Source of the DNA: Chloranthus sessilifolius
Taxonomy: Eukaryota; Streptophyta; Magnoliopsida; Chloranthales; Chloranthaceae
Direction: 5' to 3'
DNA length: 64,000 nucleotides
NCBI GenBank assembly: GCA_021018995.1
Contig: CM037588.1
Coordinates: 93,966,765 to 94,030,764 of the forward strand
This document shows positions 33,024-44,500 of this stretch, piece after piece. How positions within the stretch are numbered: the first letter of the stretch is position 1; every line of letters begins with the position of its first letter. The notes under the pieces were generated by a model. That model was not told the origin of the DNA, ran no database searches, and saw nothing but the letters and a program-made list of their open reading frames with translations. The translations under genes were made by a program, and so were the position numbers.

Positions 33024-33494
33024 ACCATATGCTGAAACAATAGTATATGGCTGAACACAGGTTGAAACAATAGCTGTGGCTCAGGCCCCATGATCGTAAC
33101 GTAGGGACCATGCACTGAAATAATAGTACATGGCTGAACACAGGCTAAAACAATAGCTTTGTGGCTTCGATCCTGACGTAGGGAGACTATATACTAAAAT
33201 AACAGTATATAGTCAGAATGCAAACTGAAACAACAGTCTTGCATTTCAGACCCCTTTGCCTTCATATTGGAACCATATGCTAAAACAATAGTGGCTGAAC
33301 ACAGGCTGAAATAATAGCTCTGTGGCTCATGCCCCATAACCCTATGCAGGGACCATGCACTGAAATAATAGTATATGGCTAAACACAGGCTGAAACAATA
33401 GCCCTGTGGCTCAGATTCCAACATAAGGAGACTATATACTAAAATAATAGTATATAGTCAAGATGCAGACTAAAATAATAGTCTGGCATTTCAG
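33024..33494 (+). repeat. Train of 12 hairpins with a shared loop
   Basis: Hairpins lie at about 33024, 33050, 33108, 33134, 33185, 33216, 33271, 33294, 33352, 33379, 33430 and 33461. Each has a loop core CTRAAAYAAYAG or close to it, flanked by complementary arms. Arms differ between hairpins: CCATATRCT, CCATGYACT, CACAGGCT, GACTATATACT (perfect, 11 bp) and AATGCARACT. The order of six is repeated, so two six-hairpin blocks are present. All lie upstream of the LTR TATA box. Confidence 0.85.
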
Positions 33495-33949
33495 ACCTAA
33501 CTCGGACCCGAACAGCCCTGAATTATGCACCTAAAACCACGTGCACAATTCAATTATACGCAAAACTACATGCGTGCAATCAGTCCCCTTCTAGACCTAA
33601 CTTCCTTTCCCCAAATCATCACAAGACTCGATCACTCGCTTCACACGAGACATGCGATTGGATTGAGCACCCCACCACCGACGCGCAATTGGCCTACGCC
33701 TGACCTAGTCTTACAGTCCTTGACCCCCAAGCTTCCTCGTTTAAATGCTTCGAATGAAGCTCTTAATTAGATTGCGCACTCCACACTAGGTACGCAATTA
33801 GTTCTAACATGATTAGAACTAGGAAAATCGCTAAGCAAGTCAGTCGATCGCTCACTGAGTCGATGACCGACTCAAAGGGATTAAGCACCAGGAGACCGGT
33901 GCGAATTCGGTTAAATGCCTGAAATAGGGCGTTTAATTGGAGAAAAACC

Positions 33950-33958
33950 TATAAAATA
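33950..33958 (+). promoter_or_regulatory. TATA box of element 3 LTR
   Basis: TATAAAATA, about 460 bases downstream of the hairpin train and about 1 kb into the LTR. Confidence 0.65.
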
Positions 33959-34640
33959 TTTTTTTTAATTCGACCCACAGAAACAGCACGAACGGGAGAG
34001 GCAGGCAATTTCGAGAGAGAACATATTTTTTTGATATTTCGAAACCAGAGAGCTCCGAGAACGAACACATAGAGGAACATAGCCATGATTTCAAGATTCA
34101 AGCTTCGAATCTTTGAGATTTCTCTCCGCAACCCCAATCGTAGGTAAAAATCTTAGTTTTAGACTTAGGATTTCCCATAGTTTTAATTATTAATATCAAA
34201 TTTTCAGTTTTAGACCTTAGCACCCCTTTTTTAGACCGTAATCTCTTATATCTGATTCTAGTTCTCCGTTTCTAGAACCAGTCCTTAATCTGACGTCTAA
34301 TTTACCAACCCTAGGCTTTAATTCCATTCTAAAATCTTAATTTTCAACCCTATCATTAATCTCTAGTTCTAGTTCTTAGGTTCTAGAACAAGTCCTTAAT
34401 CATACGGTCTAATTTTTTTATTTCAGACCTGAATTCAGTCCTAGAATTTTTAATTTTAGTTTTAATTTCTTAGTTTAATATTTTTTTAAAATCCCAAGTA
34501 TTAATTTAGTTTCTATAATTCTAGTTTCTTAATTTAATTCATAATTATAATCCCAAAATCGACTCCAAAAAGCCAAAAATATAATATTATAGTCCAAAAT
34601 CTAATTTGCTTTAACCTCAGCCACCCGATTTGTCCAAGGG

Positions 34641-35570
34641 AGCTTACGAAGGGTACTAGGGAACAAGGCCAATCCTCCTTAGCATAGCGGGCCCAAAACC
34701 CTTTTTTTTATAATTATTTTGTTGCTTTAATTAGGATTAGAAAATCAGTTCAATGACTTTATCTTAGAATTTTAATATAAGTAATTTGCATGCTTTATTT
34801 TGATTAGATCCTTAGAATAATTGCTCTGATTCTAATTCTAATAAATTAGTTCCTTTATTTTAATTAGATTTTTAAAGTTAGCATATTTGTTTTAATTAGA
34901 TTTTAATAAAATTAATTCATTGCTTAAATTAGAGTTCTAGTAAAATTAGTTCTCTATTTCAATTAGAATTTCAGTAGGACTAGTATACTTGCTTTACTAA
35001 AAATTTCAGTATAAGTAGCATGCTCGATTTAATTAAAGTTTCATTAAAATTAACATGTTTGCATTCCTAGTAAAATTAGGAGACTGATATCAATCGGACT
35101 TTTAGTAGTATTAGGACACTAAATTAATTGGAATTTTAATAAGTTTAGGAAACCAAGATTAATTAGACTCCTAATAGAACTAGAATACTAAATTAACTCA
35201 CTATAATAAATTCTGACACAACTAAACTCAAAATAGAATTAGAAAATCTAAACTGATTAGAACTACAACAATAACGAGAAAGAAAAGGAAAATTAAACTA
35301 TCAAAATTATAAGAAGAGTCACAGCTGCTGACGTTCGCAGGCAAACGATTCAGTAAAGAAGTAACCCACACCCGCTCTAAAGCGTGAACATTGACGTGTT
35401 GCAACATCGTTAAATATCTGCAGCTAGCGATCGCAACAAACTAGAAATCTTTCTAGAAAATATTTTTTTTTATCTTTACCTCCACCATTTCAAACGCCGC
35501 ATCGCTAGAGTCCACTTGGACAGAATTGGGCCACTGATTCAACGGGGACCGAGAGGAACTCAGAAAAAGC
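34641..35570. repeat. Degenerate A/T-rich repeats, then unassigned sequence
   Basis: 34700-35280 consists of about a dozen decayed units near 45 bases built on TTTAATTAGAATTTTAGTA. 35281-35570 shows no gene or recognised repeat; it may contain the end of the element 3 LTR. Confidence 0.5.
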
Positions 35571-37959
35571 GCGCACCAACAATAAGGAAATTAAATGTCC
35601 ATTTCTATATAATGACATAATAAAAAAATATAACAAAAGATGGTACTAATCCTATGCCAATTGCATGAACAAAAGAACCGAACCATCAGTGACAAATAGT
35701 AGTCGACCAAAGATGATTCATAAAACAAATGTCGTATCATGTAATTACATCAATTCTATCTTATACTCGCTGGATGTACCAAGCCTTACAAATAAACTCT
35801 CAAAATATGCAGCGCTAGTCCACTAAAAGAACTCGTTAGGAGGGGGCTCAGTCTCCTCTGGCACATACTCTGAGTCATCGGGATCTACGTTCTCAGTACC
35901 CACTTCAATACCTGTACCTGTGACGTATAGTCGAAGGGTGAGCTAACATCTAAGCTCATTAAGAAAATATAATGAACATGCATATCTTTCACATCACACA
36001 TATCTTTCATGACAAAATTTAAAGCACATATATCTTACTGAGACTCTCAGTTTAAAAGCATTTAAATTGGCTAAGACCATTGTCTGATACACATTTCTAA
36101 GTCACACTTATCATGATTTCAAAGCTTGTCTAATAACACACACACTTAAAATAGTTACTTAAATATTCTCTCGAGCATATATAGCATCAAGAGCCACATA
36201 ATTTACCAATGGGAAACCCCAACCATCATCATTCAATGAATAATTTCACACACATATATTTTTCCAAGTCCCTTCGAAGAGCTGACTTTGGGTCACACAA
36301 AGTGTTACTGTAGAATGGTAACCAAAAAATGAATATCTCGCAGTACCAGGGCACACTTAGGGATATCCTGCCGTACCGGTCACAGTTATACAGCCGCGTT
36401 GGTAGAGTATCACACATAAACCTTAAATAAAAGTGCTAAATCTACATATGGTTTATCACCGTGAGTTTATGGTAATTTATAATAGTTCAAAGTTTCAATC
36501 TTTCACACACATACTTATTCACATCACAGACATATTTACATTCTTCTAATGTACACACACATATTCACATCCTGCTGAAGTACACACACATATCTGATGG
36601 CACACACACACACATAGTTTTTCTCTTAGTGCTCATACACACACAATTCACATGTTAAAAGCTATGAATGAAATTCAAGCCAATTCGAAGACAAAATTAT
36701 AAAACACACTTACTCTTATCATATCTCCAAATCCATGCTAGTTGTAATCCAATGCACATGTTAAGGAGTTTTCCCTACCTCAACGAGAAGTTAAAACGAA
36801 GTCCTCTTACTTCGAGTTAGTTCCTTTCTTACACACACATGCTCATACCTAAAACCTACCACAACATGATCCACACGTCAGAAGTGATGTAAAACAGGAA
36901 GATATTAAGTCTCCCCCAAGTCCTCTTGTCAAAATAAAATAAAATCCTGAATCTGCCTAAATCGATTGATCGATTCCCAAAACCAATCGATCGGTTTCTA
37001 AATCGATCGATCGAGCTCTATTTCGATCGGTCGGTTCCTTCGGAAACCTATCTACTTTTGGTGCCACAATCCGTTTGATCAGTTCCCAAATTGATCGATC
37101 AGATTTCAAATCGATCGATCAAAATTCTATTTCGATTGGTCGATTTCTTCAAAAACACTTTAACACACACACTGTTTTTCATAAATCGCTAGATAAGTGT
37201 TCAAACCGATCGGTCGGTTTCACATATCGATCGATCGAACATAATTCCAATCGATTAGTTTCTCCAGAAACCTTCAGACTTTCACTCTTGACAGAATCGA
37301 TCGATAGATCACTTATTTTGATCGATCAGTTTAGTCAGATTCTTCACATCTTGGGTTTTAACTTCCCAAACTCATTTCTCTTGAATCTTAACCACTTTTC
37401 TTCTAATTTTCCATCCACATGGTAATTAAATACTAACATACACATACATCACAACTTAATATAATTCTTCTTACCTTTAATTTGTCGATTCCTCGAACCA
37501 CGAGCTCACACGTCAAGCTAGGGCTTCAAAGCTTTGAATTGGGGATTCTCCTCGATCCTCAATCCGCAACTTCGCACCTTGGCTTAAACCTTGCACACGT
37601 ACACACAAATTCAAACTCACCTTCCTTCTCTCTCTTCTCAATAACTTCTTCTCATCAACCAAGGTAAGAGAAATAAATTCTCTTCACATTTAACTTTTAT
37701 ACTTGAAAGCCATGAACTTGGGTGTTAAGCCAATACCCCGAGTCTCAATGTACATTACTCTCTCCAATAGTCCATACACATCCTATTATCAGTTTTTTTC
37801 ACTTAAGACCTAACCCAATTTAACCTACTTAATGTTCTTATATTTTATCTTGTCGGGTACGTGACCAGTCGAGCACGCACATCGAGATGGACTGTTCAAA
37901 GGTCAAAAATTTTAGGACTTTAGACCCACACTTTAAGGTATTTAAGATTTGATTTTCTT
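35571..37959 (-). mobile_element. Chromovirus-type LTR fragment
   Basis: The phrase GTGACGTATAGTCGAAGGG (about 35919) and the word GGATATCCTGCCGTACCGG (about 36361) recur in the chromovirus LTRs at 42083 and 42760, so this is a related but diverged LTR. It includes CA-rich stretches (36480-36640) and a CGATCGATCG array. Neither end is intact. No gene. Confidence 0.5.
36959..37340. repeat. CGATCGATCG word array
   Basis: About 14 words of type TCGATCGATCG or CGATCGGTCGG lie 10-30 bases apart, mostly separated by T/C-rich spacers such as GTTTCTAAA and ATTCTATTT. Confidence 0.8.
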
Positions 37960-39256
37960 TTCTTTCATAACTCATAGGGAGTTATACTAGAACTCTTTTG
38001 TGGCACTCTATTTAAAAGATGACAAACAGTGAGAAGTGCTTTACCCCATAAATTTAAATTTAAACTTGAATTTAAAAGCGTAGCATTTACCATTTTAACT
38101 AAAGTTCGATTTTTTCTTTCTGTTGTACCATTTTATTGAGGAGTATAAGGCGCAGTCGTAAGATGTACAACCCCTACATTTTTACAAAATTCATTAAAAT
38201 CAATTAAAGTGTATTCTCCTCCTTTATCAGATTTTAAAGTTTTAATTTTAAATTTTAATTGATTTTCAACTTCTTTTTTATAAGCTTTAAATTTTTCTAA
38301 AGCTTTTTCTTTATGTTTTAGCAAATAAACATAAGTATATTTAGAATAATTATCAATAAATGTTATAAAATATTTGTTTCCTCCTTTAGTGAAAATACTA
38401 TTTAAATCACAAATATCAATATGAATCAATTCTTAAATCTGAGATTTTCTTTCTACTTTATTAAAAGGTTTTCTAGTGATTTTAGTTTGAACACAAATTC
38501 TATATTTTTCATGAATATTTTTCTCACATCTAGGAATTAATCTTAATTCTATCATAGAATTTAAACGATTAGCATTCGCATTCTCTAATCTATCATGTCA
38601 TAATGAAAGAGAATTAATAATATAAACGGAAGAAGGCATTTCATTAATTACATTTAATTTGAACATGCTATTACAGACATATCCTTTCCTCACATATACA
38701 CCACCCTTAGTGATTACAACTTTATCTATTTAAAACACTAATTGGAAACCATGTTTATTGAGTAAACTAGTTGAAATCTGATTCTTACGAATCTCAGGAA
38801 CATATAATACATCGGTCAAAGTAAGGGTCTTATCGGAAGTCAATTTGAGATTGATTTTCCCTGAACCCTTGACCTTTGCAGTTGAAGTGTTTCCCATGAA
38901 GAGCTCTTGTCTGTTCATGTCCTCCACATAGTTGGTGAAAAAAGATCTGCAGTTAGAAACATGCCTAGTGGCACCAGAATCGATCGACCAGTCTTTTTCT
39001 CTTTTAACCATATGGATTTTAGAAATCATGGCTACGAATTTTTCTTCAATCACATTCGCTTGAAATTTTTTCTCCATTTTTAAAAGTCTGCAATCTATTT
39101 TGAAGTGATCGGGTTTTCCACAGTGATAACAACTGCCCTTTTTCTTTTGGCCCTGATGACCTTGGCTCTTATTTTTCTTGTTAGCCTTATCAGAATTAAA
39201 GTTGCCTTTCAGCTTTTCATGTGATTTGGATGTGTCAACTTCCACAATATGAGCCT
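37960..39256 (-). pseudogene. Ty1/copia gag end, protease and integrase
   Basis: Minus strand: the zinc knuckle [14 protein letters not shown] (about 39133-39092), the protease motif DSGATRHVS (about 38980), a GAG-pre-integrase region with stops (38700-38430), and the integrase core with MIHIDICDL, FITFIDNYSKYTYVYLL and LKSDKGGEYT (38429-38220). The frame breaks after TTAPYTPQ at 38133, where TGA replaces the usual next residue. It is truncated at about 37960 and its gag start is missing. Belongs to Ty1/copia by the protease-integrase-RT order. Not functional. Confidence 0.88.
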
Positions 39257-39856
39257 TTAAAATAATTAATATATTTATTATATTCTAAACTAATAAATAA
39301 ATTAACAATCCCCCACAATTTTTAAAGAAAATAAAGACACTAGTATCAAAAATATGTGCATACCATGAAAGGTACCTTTTAGGTTTGAACTTTCACTTAG
39401 TGCAAACATATCAAAGTCTTATCAAGGTGCACAAAGACCATAGTCTTGAACTGAGTGCCCTATATGACACAACCAGATAAATAACACACACATAAAGATC
39501 AAGTTTTCTATAAAGCTAGCACTATTATGGCCTTGTGCTTATATCCTAGTTTCATGAATGCTTTTGAGAAAAAACTATAATCTCATAGAAAGTGGTCGCA
39601 CCTCCGCATTCACATAGGTAAGTCTGTCGAATGTGTTTCTGTAATCAAATACATTAACATAAAATATTATAACTTATTAAGAATAAATACTCATCCTTCT
39701 CTTTTTCATTACAAATTTTAAGCACTTTACACCTGTCTTGGGATAAATATTTTAACTAAATTAAAGTGCTTCTAATCATCACTCTCCTGTCATACCATTC
39801 CATTGAATTTAAGAATTTGTTATACAAATATTAAGTTAGATTTCTGACATAGGTGA
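39257..39856 (-). other. Ty1/copia 3' UTR, polypurine tract and LTR stub
   Basis: Read on minus, the stretch follows the RNase H stop at 39857. It ends with polypurine tract TGTGGGGGA (39309-39317) and a probable LTR start TGTTAATTTATT at 39307. Only about 50 bases of LTR remain before gag coding sequence begins at about 39256. Confidence 0.65.
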
Positions 39857-41686
39857 TCAAGTATATGGTTTTAGTCTTATCCCGATAGATGTTTTTTTTA
39901 CCAATTCTCTAGAAAGTCTTTTGGTAAATGGATCAACCAAATTATTATTGATCCGAATGGAGTCTATCCCAATTACTCCATCCTTGAGTAATTCTCTAAT
40001 ATAACGGTCTCGTTGACCAATATGTCTATTCTTTCTATTATAAACTTTATTGTAGGTTTGTGCTCTTGTAGCCTCACTATCACAATTTATTATAATAGGT
40101 GACATTGGCTTTGGCCACATAGGAATTTCCAAGAGTAAATTCTGAAGCCATTCTACCTCTTTGCCATATATCGTTAAGCCAATAAACTCAAATTCCATTA
40201 TGGAATGAGTAATATATATTTACTTTTTATATCCCCATGAGATCACAGCACCACTGAGAGTGAATACTCATCCACTCGTTGCTTTGGATTCATCTGAATT
40301 CCAACTTGCATCACTGTATCCTTCTAAAACCTTAGAAAACTAAAATAATTTAATCCATAATTTACAATTCCTTTTAAATATCTAAATACATGAGATATAG
40401 CATTTCAATGATCATGACATAGATTACCAGTATATCTACTTAATTTTTCAACTGTATATGCTAAGTCAGGTCTAGTATAGTGCATTGCATACATCAAACT
40501 ACCGATTACTCTAGCATATTCTAACTGATTTACAGATCTACCTTTCTTATAAAAAAGTTTGATGCTCGGATTATATAGTTTTAATACAAGTTTATCATCT
40601 AAATGATTATATTTCTTGAGAATTTTCTCTATATAATGAGACTAGGTTAAAGTAAACTCATTATCATTTTTTATTATTTTGATTCCTAAGATGGCATTGG
40701 CATTACCCATATCTTTCATATCAAAACCAAAAGAGAGAAAAGATTTAGCATCCATTATACTATCTAAATTAGTACCAAATATAAGCATATCATTTGTATA
40801 TAAACATATGATAACTCCCTTATTTGAAGAAAATTTACTATAAACATATTTACCAGATTCATTAATTTTGAAACCGTTAGAAACAATAATACTTTCAAAT
40901 TTTTTATGTCATTGTTTAGGGGCTTGTTTTAAACCATAAAGGGATTTAATTAATGTACAAACTTTATGCTCGTGTCTGATCATTACAAAACCTTCTGATT
41001 ATTCCATATAAACTTCTTCTAATTCACATTTAAGAATACAGTTTTTACATCCATTTGATAAATTTATAAATGATAAATAGAAGCAAGTGCTATTAAGATT
41101 CTAATAGTCAAAATTTTGGCTACTGATGCATAAGCATCAAAAAAGTCAATACCTTCCTTTTGTCTAAATCATTTTGATACCAATCTGACCTTAAACTTAT
41201 CTATAGTTTCATCAGCTTTTAGTTTTTATTTGAAAATACATTTACAACCTATAGGTTTAGATCCTTCAGGAAGATCAACTAGTTTTCATGTTTTATTTCC
41301 CACTATAAATTTTATTTCATCAATTATTGCTTCTTATCAAAAGGCAGCATCTTGTGATTTCATAGCCTCATCAAATATTAAAGGATCATTTTCGATATAA
41401 AAAGAAAACATGGTCTCCTTTACTTGTTCTGACCTTGTTCCTTATATAACAAACATATAAAAATCTAAACCAAAATATTTTTCTTTTCGCATTCTTTACT
41501 TCTTTTGAGATCCATGTTTTCTATATTTTTAGAATTTATAATTAATTTTTCTTTATCCAAATTTTCATTAATTCTAGGAATAGAAGAAAAATATTGCTCA
41601 TAAAATTCAACATCTCTAGATTCAATTATACTGTTTTGATCAATTGCACCCTTAGATTCAGTTACCAAAACTCTGTAAGCTTTACT
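39857..41686 (-). pseudogene. Ty1/copia reverse transcriptase and RNase H
   Basis: Minus-strand translation, with many stops, gives integrase-RT linker text (41668-41465), RT blocks including an LYGLKQAP-like region (about 40930-40900) and the catalytic box. The box reads LYTNDMLIFGTN (about 40800-40770), so the usual YVDD is YTND and the first catalytic Asp is Asn. RNase H follows, ending SRELVKKTSIGIRLKPYT at 39857. The chromovirus LTR at 41687 cuts off the upstream part. Clearly dead. Confidence 0.85.
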
Positions 41687-42544
41687 TGAGACAGCATGGA
41701 TTTTCCCAACACTTTTTTTTTTTTAACTTTAAGCCATAAGGGAAAACTCGGACCGTCGGGTCGCTGATCACGTTTCGAAATACTGTGAGTATGGTACAAC
41801 CACAACATATGAAAATTAAAATAATTAATGTGTATGGCAGAATAGGAGAATTCTGTTCTTATACGAAACATGGTCTAACTAATTTAAAACCACCGGTGAT
41901 GGCCGACCATCACCTAAACAATGGTGAACAAGAATAAACATCAAATTCTAATTCTACCATTCTACAAAAGGTCGGACCTACCAAGTTCAACCGCAAAGAT
42001 CTAAGACTAAGTCTAGTCAACTCCCCCAGACTAAGGTAGAAGATACGACTCAAGCTCCAAATCCAAATCGAGACTTGCAAACTGTGACATATAGTCGAGG
42101 GGTGAGATTCCAAGCTCAGTAGAGGAACTCAAGATTAATTACATTCTATCAGATGCATTCATAGATTCACTTATCATAAACCAAGAAAACATTTTCAGGT
42201 CAAATCAGAAGTTTCTTTCAAAACATTTTTCATATAAAATAAAGACTAACTTTCAACTTGAAAACGGACACAGATTTCAGAAGCATTTCCTGTCAAAAAC
42301 TGAGCCAAAATTCAATAACAAGTTTATATCAGGACAAATTTTGCAAATCTTAAGTACAAGATGTCTAGTTCAACGACAATTTCATATCATACAATAAACT
42401 AAATTTTGAAACCATTTATCCAAAAACGAAAATCAAACTGCAGAAGCATTTCATGTCAATACAAGGACAATTTCAAGTTCATGTTCGAGTTCAGATTTAG
42501 AGTTGATTCGGAGTCACTTCCAAATATTGAGTTCAATTCTGTGC

Positions 42545-42705
42545 ATGTAGTTCGCCCTAGCAGTCCACAATAGTACGATTAATCTGCCCATAGCGATCCA
42601 CAATTGTACACATAATCTGCCTATAGCAGTCTACACATGCATGTATAATTCACCCATAGCGGCTCACTATGTATACAAAAAATTCACCCATAGTGGTCCA
42701 CATCA
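42545..42705. repeat. GCCCATAGCGGTCCACA minisatellite
   Basis: Five units of about 38 bases with the core CCCATAGCGGTCCACA. Copy b has the same array at about 44930-45080. Confidence 0.8.
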
Positions 42706-42744
42706 ATTTGTCTGGTTTATTATTCGACTCATTTACATACTTTA

Positions 42745-43005
42745 CAGGTTCGATTCACGGATATCCCGTCATGCCGGTTCAATTCATATTCACGTACATG
42801 TCATATAGATTCGATTCACGGATATCCCGCCGTGCCGGTTTGATTCACGAATGTAACCGCCGTGCCGATTCGATTCACAGATATCCCGCCATGTCGGTTC
42901 GATTCATAGGTGTGATCGCCATGCCAATTCAATTCATGGATATCCCGCCGTGCCGATTCGATTCATGGATATCCCGTCATACCGGTTAGATTCACAAGTT
43001 CTTAT
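42745..43005. repeat. GGATATCCCGCCGTGCCGG minisatellite
   Basis: About eight units near 30 bases: TTCGATTCACGGATATCCCG then CCGTGCCGG, alternating with a variant GTGTAACCGCCGTGCCGG. Copy b repeats it at about 45120-45375. Confidence 0.85.
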
Positions 43006-43535
43006 TTTCAAAGCTCGGATTCATGTTCAAATGTCACATTCAGATTCAGAGTTCATGTTCAAGATTCATAGTTTGATATAATCAAATTTCAAGGATTTGA
43101 TAATTCACAGGTTTCAAAAACGAATTCATAATTCAAAAATCAATCTTCTACACTAGCTCTAATGATCATGTTCGAAACTCAAAATTCGATGAAACACGCA
43201 AGGTTCATATTCGAGGTTCAAGACTTTTAGTGCTAACAATTTCAAAGGCTGATTTCATTTCTAAAACATGAGTTCGATCTAAAATTTCAAAAGTCAAACA
43301 TATATTCATTTTCAACATTTAAACACAGTCAAATTCTTAACAATCAAAAGCATTTCAAACATTTAAATTAACTACATCATGCAAATCCATGAATTTAAGT
43401 CAAAAATGCCATTACTTAATGAAGTTTCCCTACCTCGGTTGTGAAATCACGCAAAATCATGCAAAACATTGCCAAAATCCTCGCGGATGCTCCCAAACCT
43501 TAACCTACATTACAAGGCATTCACATACTCACATG

Positions 43536-44500
43536 TGTTGGTTGTTTTATATTGTTAAGTGTTGTTGTGCTCTTGTTATAAAAAATGTGATAAAAATTAT
43601 AGCAGAAATAAAGAAGGCAAAAACAACTAAAAAGGGATTGAAAATGGATCAACACAAACACAAAACAATCCCACATAGTCCTACAAGATCCAGGGTTGTT
43701 GTAATAAGTTTTAGATAAGTAAGGGTTGTCCCACCGGGTGAATGATCTAAACACAATAGTGGAATAGTAGATCTCCATATCTACGATAGATCTGACAGCT
43801 CTAACCTAACTAGGAAACCAAGGTAAAGAGAGGGGGTTTTTGGGTTATCACAACTACACTAAAAATAGAAAATAAAACTAACTATAAAAAACAACAATAA
43901 AGGAAAGGAGTTTAGAGATGAATGGAAATGGTTTGATAAAATAAACAGAAAATATGGGAAGTAAACAGCCAGGGATTGATTTTCACTGAAAAAGATATGG
44001 CAAGGCAGAGCAAGAGCTGGGATTACAGTTGTCCTTCATTTAGCTACAAGCACAAATGCAATGAAGAAGAATCCAACCCAACCCTGAGATATAGACTAGT
44101 CCTAGAGCTATATCCTATCCACCTGAATGATCACAGGATATCCCATGGATATACTCTAGTCATGGTGGTTAAAGGTCAGAATAAGAAAACCATTGCAGCG
44201 ACTATATTGGCAAGGCTACAAGCTCATGCCTCCATAGGTGCAGAAAATCTAATAAGATCTAAATGCAAAATACTAGAAATTACAGATTTAATGGAATAGT
44301 AAAAATAGCTTTGCGTTGCTTAAAAGGTACTTACAATGGATTAGCCCTTAAGGCTACAGTCTCTGCAAGCCTCCAGACCCTTTACAATGCTCTCACACAG
44401 TCCCTTTACAGCTTAAATCAACCCTATCTATTACAAAGATTTAGCTCAACATGCTAAGCTAAGGAAAGAAGAAAAAGAAAAAATGACCTAACCCTAAAAA
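43536..44500 (-). mobile_element. Athila LTR fragment inside chromovirus LTR
   Basis: Very similar to the first ~970 bases of the Athila 3' LTR starting at 50616 (TGTTGGTTGTTTTATATTG). The upstream junction ACTCACATG is the same at both places. It is cut at about 44500. Confidence 0.8.

Larger units (their letters stand above)
29870..34640 (+). mobile_element. Tat-like element 3, 3' part
   Basis: What remains is a region with an antisense TATA-like box (30290-30298), motif arrays (30310-31710), 3' UTR repeats (32480-32740), a polypurine tract in a hairpin, and a 3' LTR beginning TGTAGACACCCCC at 32947. The LTR start and polypurine layout match Tat elements. No pol remains; element 1 cuts off the left part. 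The right LTR end could not be fixed, so the end given is approximate. Confidence 0.7.
32947..34640 (+). mobile_element. 3' LTR of element 3
   Basis: Starts TGTAGACACCCCC just after the polypurine tract. It carries the hairpin train 33024-33494 and TATAAAATA at 33950-33958. A possible splice donor follows at about 34141. The right boundary is uncertain because degenerate A/T-rich repeats follow. Confidence 0.65.
41687..43535 (-). mobile_element. Chromovirus LTR copy a (partial)
   Basis: Left end TGAGACAGCATGGATTTTCC compares with TGTGACAGCGCAGATTTTCC at 49694; the neighbouring copia sequence is interrupted exactly here. It contains two minisatellites (42545-42705 and 42745-43005). It ends where an Athila LTR fragment begins. 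Confidence 0.75.

Noticed and set aside
37075..37425. Open frame of 116 codons on the plus strand
   Set aside because: It is a translation of the CGATCG array, with no protein-like features.
42669..42989. Open frame of 106 codons on the plus strand
   Set aside because: It only translates the minisatellite in the chromovirus LTR.
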